Positions 7,555 through 15,077 are shown, counted from the stretch's first letter. The stretch is DNA of 15,094 nt from S5-A14a sp022766365 (GCA_050313295.1 JBNPLD010000024.1), one strand, 5' to 3'. The notes: a model not told the origin generated them from the letters alone. Numbers and translations: made by a program.

Positions 7555-10500
7555 CTACAGCAGTTCCTCGTCACTGCTCTCCTCTAAGTTGTAATCTCCA
7601 TCGAAACTATCTTCAAGTTCCGGATCCGACAAATCGTCTTCGTCATCTTCAGAAACTTCCTCAAAGTCGCTCTCATATGTGCTGTCATCATTTGCATAAA
7701 GGCTGGCATTTTCCTCATCTTCGCTTCTTGCCACGTAGCCGTTGCTCGTGAGAATGGCCTCTCTGTCTTCTGCTTCTGATGAATCTCCTTCTATCTCAGT
7801 TTTATATGACATATAATTGTCAAGACCCAATCCCGAATCGTATTCGCTCACTTCCTTCAGAGAAATCTCTTCATTGTTCTCGGACAAAACACGAACATCC
7901 AGCCCCAATGACTGCATTTCCTTGATGAGGACCTTGAAAGACTCAGGTATGCCCGGTTCAGGTATATTGATGCCCTTTACGATTGCCTCATAGGTCTGCA
8001 CTCTTCCAACTATATCGTCAGATTTGACAGTCAGAATTTCCTGAAGTGTATATGCTGCCCCATAAGCTTCCAACGCCCACACTTCCATCTCTCCAAATCT
8101 CTGTCCTCCGAACTGTGCCTTACCGCCCAGAGGCTGTTGAGTAACCAAGGAGTATGGTCCTGTACTTCTGGCATGTATTTTGTCGTCAACCAAATGGTGA
8201 AGTTTCAGCATATACATATAACCTACTGTTACAGGATTGTCAAAATAATCTCCCGTTCGTCCATCTCTAAGTCTCAACTTTCCACTTCGAGAGTAACCCA
8301 CATCTTCAAGCAGGTCCATGATGTCGTGTTCGTTTGCTCCATCAAATACAGGCGTGGAAATATACCACCCTTTCTTCTTCGCCGCAAGGCCAAGATGTAC
8401 TTCAAGAACCTGTCCAACGTTCATTCGGGAAGGCACTCCCAACGGATTGAGCATAACCTGCAAAGGCTCACCGTTTTCGAGGAAAGGCATGTCTTCTTCC
8501 GGCAAAACTGTCGAAATAACACCTTTGTTGCCATGACGACCCGCCATTTTATCTCCGACATTTATTTTTCTCTTTGTAGCTATATATGTCCTAACAAGCT
8601 TGTTAACTCCCGGCGGAAGTTCATCACCGTTTTCCCTTGTATAAACCTTTACGTCTACTACGATGCCCGTCTCACCATGTGGAACTTTCAGAGATGTATC
8701 CCTGACTTCTCTAGCCTTCTCACCGAAAATTGCCCTGAGAAGTTTCTCTTCCGGGTTGAGATCACTTTCTCCCTTAGGAGTAACTTTGCCCACCAGAATA
8801 TCAGTAGAATCCACCTCAGCTCCGATTCTTATGATTCCGTCCTCATCAAGATCCTTGAGTGCGTCTTCTCCAACATTCGGTATATCTCTTGTAATATCCT
8901 CAGGTCCAAGCTTGGTATCTCTTGCTTCAGCCTCATATTCCACTATATGTAAAGACGTAAGGACGTCGTCCATTATCAGTTTCTCGTTAAGGATAATGGC
9001 ATCCTCGTAGTTATATCCTTCCCATGTCATGAATCCAACAAGCAGATTCTTTCCCAGGGCAATCTCTCCCATATCAGTTGACGGTCCGTCTGCGATGACC
9101 TCCCCGGCTTCCACGTGCTCGCCGTGGGCAACAATCGGTCTCTGATTTATACAGGTTCCCTGGTTTGATCGCTTAAATTTCAGCAGGTCAAACTTTATAA
9201 CTTCTCCATCCTCATCCTTCCTCAAAAGGATAGTCCTTGCATCAACATGCTCTATAGTTCCTGCAGCAGGGGCAACTATAACTACTCCCGAATCCTTTGC
9301 AGCTTTGTATTCCATTCCGGTTCCAACAATCGGAGCCTCAGTTACAAGGAGAGGAACAGCCTGTCTCTGCATGTTCGATCCCATGAGTGCACGATTGGCG
9401 TCGTCATTTTCAAGGAACGGAATCATGGCTGTTGCTACCGAAACCACCTGCTTAGGGGATACGTCCATGAGATCAACTGAATCCCTTGGGAACAGGGCTA
9501 TCTCGCCTCCGTTACCCCTGCAAGCTATCTTTTCATTCACAAAATAGCCGTCTTTATCCAATGGTTCGTTTGCCTGAGCAATGACAAGAACCTCCTCCTT
9601 ATCCGCAGTCATATATCGAACCTCATCTGTAACTCTATGACTCTTCTTATCTACTACTCTGTATGGAGTTTCGATAAAACCATACTCATCAATTCTTCCA
9701 TATGTAGTAAGAGATCCGATAAGTCCGATGTTAGGTCCTTCCGGTGTTTCTATAGGGCACATTCTCCCGTAGTGAGATTGGTGTACGTCTCTGACCTCAA
9801 ATCCCGCTCTCTCTCTTGAAAGTCCTCCCGGACCAAGTGCGGAAAGTCTCCTCTTGTGTGTAAGCTCCGCCAATGGATTGTTCTGATCCATGAACTGAGA
9901 CAGCTGAGAACTACCAAAGAATTCCTTGATGGCAGCTGTTACCGGCTTAATATTTATAAGAGCTTGAGGTGTTGCAACCTCCACATCCTGAATAGTCATT
10001 CTCTCTCTGACCACTCTCTCCATCCTTGCAAGGCCGATTCTGAACTGATTTTGGAGAAGCTCTCCTACAGTTCTAAGTCTTCTGTTCCCAAGATGGTCTA
10101 TATCATCCACACTGCCGATTCCATGTGCCAGATTAAGGATATAGCTCACGGAAGCAATGATGTCGTCAATAATAATATTCTTAGGTGAAAGTTCCTTCTT
10201 ATTTTCTTCCAAAACTCTCTTAAGAGATTCATCGTCATGATCTTCATCGAGAATCTCCATGAGTGTCGGATAATGAACCTTTTCAGGTACATCGACACCT
10301 TCCAGGTTCACAGAAACATATTCCTTGATATCAACAAAGCAGTTCCCTATTACTTTAGTGCTGACATTTTCGTCATATGCGGATTTTACCAGGACGGAGC
10401 GGATTCCTGAGTTTTCGATTTCCTTAGCTGCTGCAGCAGTCAGCTTGGTTCCCTTTTCAAGGATTTCACCCGTAGATGGTATCTCAACATCTTCATCAAG

Positions 10501-11364
10501 TACTGCTCCGGCAAGTCTATCTGCCAATCCCAGCTTCTTGTTGTACTTATATCTGCCTACCTTTGCCAGATCATACCTCTTAGGATCGAAGAAAAGCGAA
10601 TTCAAAAGAGACTTGGCACTGTCAACTGTAGGTGGTTCACCGGGTCTGAGCTTCTTGTATATTTCCTTGATTCCACTATCATAATCTGTTGTGGTATCTT
10701 TCTCCAAAGTTTTAAGAAGTCTCTCATCAGTTCCAAAGAGGTTGATGATATCCTCATTTGAAGATATACCAAGGGCTCTGAGTAAAGTTGTCATTGGCTG
10801 CTTTCGAGTCCTGTCCACCCTCACAGAGATTACCCCCGCAGAATCTGTCTCATATTCAAGCCACGCACCTCTGTTAGGAATTATCTGAGAGGAATAAAGC
10901 TGATTGTTTGACTTATCAGCCTCAACGCTAAAATACGCACCCGGTGATCTCACCAGCTGTGTAACTATAACTCTCTCGGCACCGTTATATATAAAAGTTC
11001 CCTTGTTGGTCATTATAGGGAAGTCCCCCATGAAGACCTCCTGGTCCTTGATTTCTCCTGTCTTTTTGTTAATCAGTCTAACCTGAACTCTCAAAGGAGC
11101 GGCGTATGTCACATCACGTTCTTTACACTCTTCTTCTCCATATTTGGTGGTTTCATCAAGTGAGTAGTCGACAAATTCTAAGGTAAAATTGTCAGCGTAG
11201 TCCCTTATAGGAGAGATATCCTCAAATACCTCTTTAAGCCCCTCCTTAATGAACCAATCATAGGATTTCGTCTGGATTTCAATAAGGTTAGGCATCTGGC
11301 CGACTTCATTTATCTTAGCGTAGGTCATTCTCTCTTTACGACCAACTTGGATAGGTTTTGGCAT
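7555..11364 (-). CDS. rpoB: DNA-directed RNA polymerase subunit beta
   Basis: Forms the second half of the RNAP active cleft with beta'. The chosen start gives 1269 aa. ATG 11364 is preferred because AAGGAG lies eight bases upstream; the earlier in-frame ATG 11370 and GTG 11373 sit too close to it. The rifampicin pocket is wild-type: FFGSSQLSQFMDQNN starts at residue 482, and Asp493, His503 and Ser508 correspond to E. coli Asp516, His526 and Ser531. Active-site lysines are in GDKMAGRHGNKG (937-948). The C-terminal anchor that pairs with beta' is present (QPLGGKAQFGGQRFGEMEVWAL region). The final 77 residues (1193-1269) are an acidic tail with 32 Asp/Glu and 2 Arg. It is preceded by its own putative promoter and by a terminator hairpin after rplL, and is followed by rpoC after 20 nt. 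Confidence 0.98.
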   Translation of the reverse strand: MPKPIQVGRKERMTYAKINEVGQMPNLIEIQTKSYDWFIKEGLKEVFEDISPIRDYADNFTLEFVDYSLDETTKYGEEECKERDVTYAAPLRVQVRLINKKTGEIKDQEVFMGDFPIMTNKGTFIYNGAERVIVTQLVRSPGAYFSVEADKSNNQLYSSQIIPNRGAWLEYETDSAGVISVRVDRTRKQPMTTLLRALGISSNEDIINLFGTDERLLKTLEKDTTTDYDSGIKEIYKKLRPGEPPTVDSAKSLLNSLFFDPKRYDLAKVGRYKYNKKLGLADRLAGAVLDEDVEIPSTGEILEKGTKLTAAAAKEIENSGIRSVLVKSAYDENVSTKVIGNCFVDIKEYVSVNLEGVDVPEKVHYPTLMEILDEDHDDESLKRVLEENKKELSPKNIIIDDIIASVSYILNLAHGIGSVDDIDHLGNRRLRTVGELLQNQFRIGLARMERVVRERMTIQDVEVATPQALINIKPVTAAIKEFFGSSQLSQFMDQNNPLAELTHKRRLSALGPGGLSRERAGFEVRDVHQSHYGRMCPIETPEGPNIGLIGSLTTYGRIDEYGFIETPYRVVDKKSHRVTDEVRYMTADKEEVLVIAQANEPLDKDGYFVNEKIACRGNGGEIALFPRDSVDLMDVSPKQVVSVATAMIPFLENDDANRALMGSNMQRQAVPLLVTEAPIVGTGMEYKAAKDSGVVIVAPAAGTIEHVDARTILLRKDEDGEVIKFDLLKFKRSNQGTCINQRPIVAHGEHVEAGEVIADGPSTDMGEIALGKNLLVGFMTWEGYNYEDAIILNEKLIMDDVLTSLHIVEYEAEARDTKLGPEDITRDIPNVGEDALKDLDEDGIIRIGAEVDSTDILVGKVTPKGESDLNPEEKLLRAIFGEKAREVRDTSLKVPHGETGIVVDVKVYTRENGDELPPGVNKLVRTYIATKRKINVGDKMAGRHGNKGVISTVLPEEDMPFLENGEPLQVMLNPLGVPSRMNVGQVLEVHLGLAAKKKGWYISTPVFDGANEHDIMDLLEDVGYSRSGKLRLRDGRTGDYFDNPVTVGYMYMLKLHHLVDDKIHARSTGPYSLVTQQPLGGKAQFGGQRFGEMEVWALEAYGAAYTLQEILTVKSDDIVGRVQTYEAIVKGINIPEPGIPESFKVLIKEMQSLGLDVRVLSENNEEISLKEVSEYDSGLGLDNYMSYKTEIEGDSSEAEDREAILTSNGYVARSEDEENASLYANDDSTYESDFEEVSEDDEDDLSDPELEDSFDGDYNLEESSDEELL

Positions 11365-11413
11365 AATCATCACTCCTTATTAACTCTATACTTATACTTC
11401 ATGGCAGTCTACT

Positions 11414-11442
11414 ATAATATCACACCGCAAGCAATAATGCAA
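11414..11442 (-). promoter_or_regulatory. Putative sigma-A promoter for rpoB-rpoC
   Basis: On the minus strand, -35 TTGCAT (11442-11437), a 17-bp spacer and -10 TATTAT (11419-11414) with TG one base upstream form an extended -10 promoter (TGATATTAT). Transcription would begin near 11407, giving a leader of about 43 nt before ATG 11364. It lies just downstream of the rplL terminator hairpin, which suits independent rpoBC expression. The same GCTTGCATT element and spacing occur in front of rpsL. Confidence 0.65.
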
Positions 11443-11467
11443 GCTTTTTTATTATCTCAAATGAGTC

Positions 11468-11509
11468 AAAAGACACCAACAGAGAAAACTTCCTCCGCTG
11501 GTGTCCTTT
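11468..11509 (-). terminator. Terminator/attenuator hairpin between rplL and rpoB
   Basis: On the minus strand a 13-bp stem (11505-11493 with 11484-11472, three G-U pairs) with an 8-nt loop extends by AAAG/UUUU to 17 bp. It ends in a short TTTT tract followed by G. The stem is strong but the U-tract is short, which suggests partial rather than complete termination. That would give far more rplJL transcript than rpoBC transcript, in line with the high L12 demand known for ribosomes. Confidence 0.75.
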
Positions 11510-11574
11510 ATTCAATGTTAATCAGCTATTAGATACTAACTATTAGCTAAAGCAATTCGCCAAAAGAGTGAATG

Positions 11575-11940
11575 CTACTTAAGTTCAACAGTAGCTCCAA
11601 CTTCTTCAAGCTGAGCCTTGACAGCATCAGCTTCAGCCTTCTCAACGCCTTCCTTAACAGGAGACGGTGCATTGTCAACAAGTTCCTTAGCCTCCTTAAG
11701 TCCAAGACCTGTGATCTCTCTTACGGCCTTGATAACCTTAATCTTCTCACCACCTACTTCGGCAAGAATTACATTAAATTCACTCTGCTCAGCAGCACCG
11801 CCTGCAGCATCACCTGCAGCAGCAACAGCAACCGGAGCAGCAGCAGATACGCCAAATTCTTCTTCGCAAGCCTTAACTAGCTCGTTAAGCTCTAGCACAG
11901 ACATCTCTTTTATTGCGTCAATGATTTGTTCCTTTGTCAT
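11575..11940 (-). CDS. rplL: 50S ribosomal protein L7/L12
   Basis: Multicopy stalk protein of the large subunit; dimers bind the L10 tail and recruit translational GTPases such as EF-G. The 121-aa product has the N-terminal dimerisation/L10-binding region (residues 1 to about 33), an Ala/Gly-rich hinge (about 34-52) and the C-terminal factor-binding domain with GLGLKEAKELVDNAP. ATG 11940 has AAGGAG seven bases upstream. It follows rplJ after 64 nt and is the last gene before a strong hairpin, so it probably closes the L10-regulated rplJL unit with only partial read-through to rpoB. No anomalies. Confidence 0.98.
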   Translation of the reverse strand: MTKEQIIDAIKEMSVLELNELVKACEEEFGVSAAAPVAVAAAGDAAGGAAEQSEFNVILAEVGGEKIKVIKAVREITGLGLKEAKELVDNAPSPVKEGVEKAEADAVKAQLEEVGATVELK

Positions 11941-12004
11941 TTTTCTTCTCCTTATAAAATAATTTTAAAATCTCATTTTCAAATTTAAATGCTGTTCCCA
12001 GCTA

Positions 12005-12499
12005 CTATTCAGCTTTTGCGTCTGCAATAGCCTGAATAGTTCTAACCATTTTGCTAACAGGGGACTGAATGCTTCCCATGAATTTAGCAATCAGGACATC
12101 TCTTGAAGGAATGCTTGCAATAGTCTTGATTCCCTCGTTGTCATAAAATGTTCCTTCTACAACACCGGCTTTGAACTCCATCTTGTCAAAGTCCTTTATG
12201 ATGGCTGCAAGTTCCCTCGCAGGTGCAGTCGCATCGTCTTTGCTTACCGCAAGAGCTGTAGGACCTGCAAGGACTTCAGATAGTCCTTCAAACTCTGTCC
12301 CATCTATAGCTCTCTTGATGAGAGTGTTCTTGTAAACGGTGTAGTCAACATTAGCTTCTCTCAGCTTCTTCCTCATGGCATCAGCCTCTTCGACAGTGAT
12401 TCCCATATAGTCTATAACCACTGCAGACTGTGCGCCATCAAGTTTCTCTTTGATTTCATCTATGATAGCTTGTTTAGCTTGTTTAGCTTCTACTGACAT
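12005..12499 (-). CDS. rplJ: 50S ribosomal protein L10
   Basis: Base of the ribosomal stalk: binds 23S rRNA with L11 and anchors the L7/L12 dimers through its C-terminal helix. The 164-aa product is of normal length. Recognisable segments are VVIDYMGITVEEADAMRKKLRE (about residues 27-48) and YTVYKNTLIKRAI, followed by the LAGPTALAV strand region and a helical C-terminus. ATG 12499 has AAGGAG (12510-12505) five bases upstream. In Firmicutes the L10-L12 complex feeds back on its own mRNA leader, and that leader is clearly visible directly upstream. A short direct repeat (AAACAAGCT twice) encodes the AKQAKQA part of the N-terminus; this looks incidental. Confidence 0.98.
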   Translation of the reverse strand: MSVEAKQAKQAIIDEIKEKLDGAQSAVVIDYMGITVEEADAMRKKLREANVDYTVYKNTLIKRAIDGTEFEGLSEVLAGPTALAVSKDDATAPARELAAIIKDFDKMEFKAGVVEGTFYDNEGIKTIASIPSRDVLIAKFMGSIQSPVSKMVRTIQAIADAKAE

Positions 12500-12504
12500 C
12501 TTTT

Positions 12505-12650
12505 CTCCTTTCCAGAGGCAAATCTGCCTCTTTATTAGGTACTTATAAAGAAAACCCCACGGAAAACCGCAGGGTCAATATCTATATATTGTACCTCGGC
12601 GGGAAATTAAGTCTTAGACACCCGCTGTCTACGGTTAGAAATTTCTAATT
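12505..12650 (-). promoter_or_regulatory. Ribosomal protein L10 leader (rplJL autoregulatory RNA)
   Basis: The spacer between rplA and rplJ carries the hallmarks of the Firmicutes L10 leader. On the minus strand these are a hairpin AGACA-GCGGG-TGTCT (12630-12616) whose loop GCGGG can pair with CCCGC in the conserved CCCGCCGAGG (12603-12594), then a GC-rich terminator-like hairpin, then AGAGGCA/TGCCTCT (12531-12514) just before the ribosome binding site. A 14-bp palindrome (12648-12635) sits near its 5' end. In B. subtilis this class of leader binds L10-L12 and controls rplJL by transcription attenuation; the same role is inferred here. Confidence 0.9.
12547..12575 (-). terminator. Attenuator terminator inside the L10 leader
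   Basis: On the minus strand CCCTGCGG (12574-12567), loop TTTT and CCGTGGGG (12562-12555) form an 8-bp stem with two G-U pairs, followed by TTTTCTTT. The position, between the CCCGCCGAGG element and the rplJ start, fits the regulated terminator of the L10 feedback mechanism. The CCGC of the upstream element could pair with GCGG of the terminator's 5' arm and act as an antiterminator; that pairing is inference. Confidence 0.75.
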
Positions 12651-12664
12651 TAGTTGTACTGTTC

Positions 12665-12693
12665 AGGATATATGTTTAAATCTATTGTCCCAA
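12665..12693 (-). promoter_or_regulatory. Weak candidate promoter for rplJ-rplL
   Basis: Overlapping the rplA stop on the minus strand, TTGGGA (12693-12688) is followed after 17 bp by TATCCT (12670-12665). Each hexamer matches consensus at four of six positions. The predicted start near 12658 would coincide with the 5' end of the L10 leader, which is the main reason to list it. Confidence 0.3.
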
Positions 12694-13380
12694 AATAGCC
12701 GGATTAACCTTTACTCCCGGACCCATAGTAGATGTCACTACTACGCTCTTCATATACTGTCCTTTAGCAGCTGCAGGCTTAGCCTTGATAACTGCCTCTA
12801 TGATAGCCCTGAAGTTGTCCTCAATCTTCTCCTTACCGAAAGAAGCTTTCCCGATAGGAGTATGGATAATATTCTGCTTGTCAAGCCTGTACTCAACCTT
12901 ACCGGCTTTAATCTCGGAGAGTGCCTTCTCAAGGTCCATAGTAACCGTACCTGACTTAGGGTTTGGCATCAGACCCTTAGGTCCCAAAATCTTACCAAGC
13001 CTTCCTACAACTCCCATCATATCAGGGGTTGCAACTACAACGTCGAAGTCGAACCAATTCTGCTTCTGAATCTTCTCCGCCATATCTTCAGCGCCGACAT
13101 AGTCTGCACCGGCTTTCTCTGCTTCCTCTGCCTTTGCTCCCTTGGCAAATACTAGAACTTTCTTGGATTTGCCTGTACCGTGTGGTAGAACGATTGCACC
13201 TCTAACCTGTTGGTCAGCGTGTCTTCCGTCTACTCCCAATCTGATGTGAACTTCGATAGTTTCATCAAACTTAGCTGTCGCTGTCTCTGTGATCAGCTCC
13301 ATTGCCTCGCTTACATCATGTAGCTTGCTCTTATCAAACTTCTCAGATGCAGCCTTAAATCTCTTGCCCATCTTTGGCAT
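12682..13380 (-). CDS. rplA: 50S ribosomal protein L1
   Basis: Forms the mobile L1 stalk that binds 23S rRNA and helps deacylated tRNA leave through the E site; in several bacteria it also represses translation of the rplK-rplA mRNA. The 232-aa product is full length. Conserved stretches include VRGAIVLPHGTGKSKKVLVF (about residues 58-77), the GRLGKILGPKGLMPNPKSGTV region (about 127-147) and the C-terminal STMGPGVKVN. ATG 13380 has GAGGAGG five to six bases upstream. It follows rplK after 84 nt, in which I see no clear terminator or promoter. An L1-binding RNA site was not recognised by eye. Confidence 0.98.
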   Translation of the reverse strand: MPKMGKRFKAASEKFDKSKLHDVSEAMELITETATAKFDETIEVHIRLGVDGRHADQQVRGAIVLPHGTGKSKKVLVFAKGAKAEEAEKAGADYVGAEDMAEKIQKQNWFDFDVVVATPDMMGVVGRLGKILGPKGLMPNPKSGTVTMDLEKALSEIKAGKVEYRLDKQNIIHTPIGKASFGKEKIEDNFRAIIEAVIKAKPAAAKGQYMKSVVVTSTMGPGVKVNPAILGQ

Positions 13381-13464
13381 ATCTTACCTCCTCGTGGTGT
13401 TATCGATTTTCAATCAAATATCACATTAAAAACTGACCTTTGATCTACTTATCTCCCATCTCAA

Positions 13465-13890
13465 CTAATCTTCTACTACAATTCCCATGCTTCTAGCTGT
13501 ACCCTTAACCATTGCAACCGCAGACTCTAAGTTTGCAGCATTCAGGTCAGGCATCTTAGTCTGAGCAATTTCCTCAGCCTGTGCCCTTGTAATGGTAGCA
13601 ACCTTCTTCTTATTCGGTTCACCTGAACCGGAATCAAGTCCTGCGGCCTTCTTCAGCAAAACTGCAGCCGGTGGTGTCTTGGTGATAAACGTAAATGATC
13701 TGTCTGTGTAAACAGTGATAACTACCGGGATAACCATTCCTGGCTGATCTGCGGTTTTAGCGTTAAACTGTTTGCAGAAGTCCATGATATTAACACCCTT
13801 CTGACCTAGGGCCGGTCCTACTGGAGGCGCTGGTGTAGCAGCTCCTGCCGGGATTTGAAGCTTAATGTAACCATCAATCTTCTTAGCCAT
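13465..13890 (-). CDS. rplK: 50S ribosomal protein L11
   Basis: Stalk-base protein binding the GTPase-associated region of 23S rRNA. It is needed for factor-dependent GTP hydrolysis and for RelA/Rel activation on stalled ribosomes, and is the target region of thiostrepton-type antibiotics. The 141-aa product has the signature proline-rich N-terminus (IPAGAATPAPPVGPALGQKG, residues 13-32) and a C-terminal RNA-binding domain ending in VKGTARSMGIVVED. ATG 13890 has AAGGAG seven bases upstream. It lies 39 nt after nusG and is followed by rplA, the usual arrangement. Nothing unusual. Confidence 0.98.
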   Translation of the reverse strand: MAKKIDGYIKLQIPAGAATPAPPVGPALGQKGVNIMDFCKQFNAKTADQPGMVIPVVITVYTDRSFTFITKTPPAAVLLKKAAGLDSGSGEPNKKKVATITRAQAEEIAQTKMPDLNAANLESAVAMVKGTARSMGIVVED

Positions 13891-13929
13891 GCTAAACTCC
13901 TTTCTTCTGGCATTATATTACATCGAGGT

Positions 13930-14508
13930 CTAAAGGACCTTATCCACCTGTCCGAATTCAACTTCGACAGGTGTTTCTCTTCCGAACATGGAAACACGAA
14001 CTTTAAGAATTTGCTTTTCCTTCTTGATTTCTTCAATTACAGCCATGAATCCCTCAAAAGGTCCATTGATAATTCTCACTGTATCGCCGACTTCCACATC
14101 CAGATCGATGTACACTTTTTCAACCCCCATACGGGTGATCTCTTCATCCGTAAGTGGGATCGGGTCCGAACCGTGACCAACAAATCCTGTTACCCCCTGC
14201 GTGTTGCGCACAAGATACCATGTCTCATTGTTAACGACCATCTTGATGAGAACGTACCCGGGGAACATCTTCTTAGTCCTGGTCTTAACCTGTCCGTTCT
14301 TCACTTCCGTATGGTCTTCGGTGGGAACTTCAACCTTGAGAATCAGGTTCTGCATGCCTCGGTTTTCGACCATTTTTTCAATATTCGCTTTTACACGTTT
14401 CTCGTGGCCCGAGTATGTGTGTACTACATACCATCTGGCTTTCCCGTCGCCACGTATTCCCTCACCCTCCAAGGGTGAAACAACATTTGTCGTCGTAACT
14501 TCTGACAT
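13930..14508 (-). CDS. nusG: Transcription termination/antitermination factor NusG
   Basis: RNAP-bound elongation factor that bridges the beta' clamp and beta, modulates pausing and termination, and can couple to the ribosome. The 192-aa product has an NGN domain (about residues 25-125, from WYVVHTYSGHEKRV to VGHGSDPIPLTDEE) and a C-terminal KOW domain (about 138-192, VGDTVRIINGPFEGF). Residues 1-24 are an extra Gly/Thr-rich segment before the NGN domain, longer than in most NusG proteins. No in-frame ATG or GTG with a good ribosome binding site lies inside it, and the chosen ATG has AGAAGG seven bases upstream, so the extension is probably real. It begins 29 nt after secE. Confidence 0.97.
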   Translation of the reverse strand: MSEVTTTNVVSPLEGEGIRGDGKARWYVVHTYSGHEKRVKANIEKMVENRGMQNLILKVEVPTEDHTEVKNGQVKTRTKKMFPGYVLIKMVVNNETWYLVRNTQGVTGFVGHGSDPIPLTDEEITRMGVEKVYIDLDVEVGDTVRIINGPFEGFMAVIEEIKKEKQILKVRVSMFGRETPVEVEFGQVDKVL

Positions 14509-14537
14509 AATTCAACCTTCTCCCAAAATTCCAACTC

Positions 14538-14792
14538 TTATGACCCGATAACTGCTCTCAGAGCTGCAAGAACTGCAGAGTCAATAGCCCAGAAAGCCAA
14601 GGCAAAGAAGGCACATACAGAGATAACCACCCCTGTAAAAGTGCCGAGTTCCTTCTTTGTAGGCCATACTACTTTTGATAGCTCTGTTCTCACACCTTTG
14701 AAATACTCCTTAGCAGAAGTATTGTTCTTGCTTGCAGCATTAGCACGTGCTGCCGCAGTTCTCCTAATTTTTTCTCTGTTAGTAGCTGCCAT
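14538..14792 (-). CDS. secE: Preprotein translocase subunit SecE
   Basis: Small membrane subunit that clamps SecY in the SecYEG channel. The 84-aa product has a basic, Ala-rich N-terminal region, the conserved amphipathic segment YFKGVRTELSKVVWPTKKEL (about residues 30-49), and one transmembrane helix (about 52-76, FTGVVISVCAFFALAFWAI onward). This single-span short form is typical of Gram-positive bacteria. ATG 14792 is chosen because AAGGAG lies eight bases upstream; an in-frame GTG at 14801 overlaps that ribosome binding site. It sits 18 nt after rpmG and upstream of nusG, the standard order. Confidence 0.96.
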   Translation of the reverse strand: MAATNREKIRRTAAARANAASKNNTSAKEYFKGVRTELSKVVWPTKKELGTFTGVVISVCAFFALAFWAIDSAVLAALRAVIGS

Positions 14793-14810
14793 AATTGACA
14801 CTCCTTATAA

Positions 14811-14960
14811 TTACTTTGTCTCCTTATGAAGAGTAGTCTTCTTGCAGAACTTGCAATACTTCTGCATTTCAATCCTTTCAGGATTGTTCTTCTTATTCTT
14901 CATAGTGTTATAGTTTCTCTGCTTGCATTCTGTGCATGCAAGGGTCGCTTTAACTCTCAT
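14811..14960 (-). CDS. rpmG: 50S ribosomal protein L33 (zinc-binding type)
   Basis: Small large-subunit protein near the E site. The 49-aa product contains two CxxC pairs, Cys9/Cys12 and Cys36/Cys39, that would bind one zinc ion; this is the zinc-dependent form. Bacteria often keep a second, cysteine-free L33 elsewhere for zinc starvation, but none is in this window. ATG 14960 is preceded by GGGAGG at good spacing. rpmG in front of secE-nusG is the usual arrangement in Firmicutes, and here it is the first gene after a strong promoter. No tRNA gene lies between rpmG and secE. Confidence 0.96.
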   Translation of the reverse strand: MRVKATLACTECKQRNYNTMKNKKNNPERIEMQKYCKFCKKTTLHKETK

Positions 14961-14983
14961 CGCTACCTCCCTCTCAATGCGTT

Positions 14984-14992
14984 ATTATAACA
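14984..14992 (-). promoter_or_regulatory. Possible second rpmG promoter (extended -10)
   Basis: On the minus strand TGTTATAAT is a perfect extended -10, with the start expected about 17 nt before the rpmG ATG. No recognisable -35 is present at 16-18 bp, so this is a weak proposal. Confidence 0.3.
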
Positions 14993-15000
14993 TCAAAATT

Positions 15001-15018
15001 CAGAGTCCTTGGACTCTG
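15001..15018 (-). other. Leader hairpin upstream of rpmG
   Basis: CAGAGTC/GACTCTG form a 7-bp stem (8 with the inner C-G pair, leaving a minimal loop) between the main promoter and rpmG. It is followed on the minus strand by AATTTTGATG, which has only four U in a row, so it is at most a weak attenuator. It might instead be a processing or stabilising structure. Confidence 0.5.
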
Positions 15019-15048
15019 TTCCGAAATTAACCACAAATATGCTTATAT

Positions 15049-15077
15049 ATTTTACTCTATCGGAACATCTATGTCAA
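15049..15077 (-). promoter_or_regulatory. Main sigma-A promoter for rpmG-secE-nusG-rplK-rplA
   Basis: On the minus strand a perfect -35 TTGACA (15077-15072) is separated by 17 bp from -10 TAAAAT (15054-15049, five of six consensus). Transcription would start near 15042, giving a leader of about 80 nt that includes the hairpin at 15018-15001. This is the strongest promoter seen in the window. Confidence 0.85.

Noticed and set aside
8137..8952. 271-codon open frame on the plus strand
   Set aside because: It lies wholly antisense to conserved rpoB sequence, its translation has no recognisable family and no clear ribosome binding site; it is a codon-usage shadow.
2886..11364. Streptomycin or rifampicin resistance alleles
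   Set aside because: S12 Lys56 and the KDLPGVRYH loop, and RpoB Asp493, His503 and Ser508, all carry the wild-type residues.
11364..11373. GTG 11373 or ATG 11370 as the rpoB start
   Set aside because: Both lie within about two bases of the AAGGAG site, whereas ATG 11364 has eight-base spacing.
13855..14478. 207-codon open frame on the plus strand
   Set aside because: Antisense to nusG and the rplK start, with no recognisable domain; the overlapped minus-strand genes are certain.
14792..14801. GTG 14801 as the secE start
   Set aside because: It overlaps the AAGGAG ribosome binding site; ATG 14792 has correct eight-base spacing.
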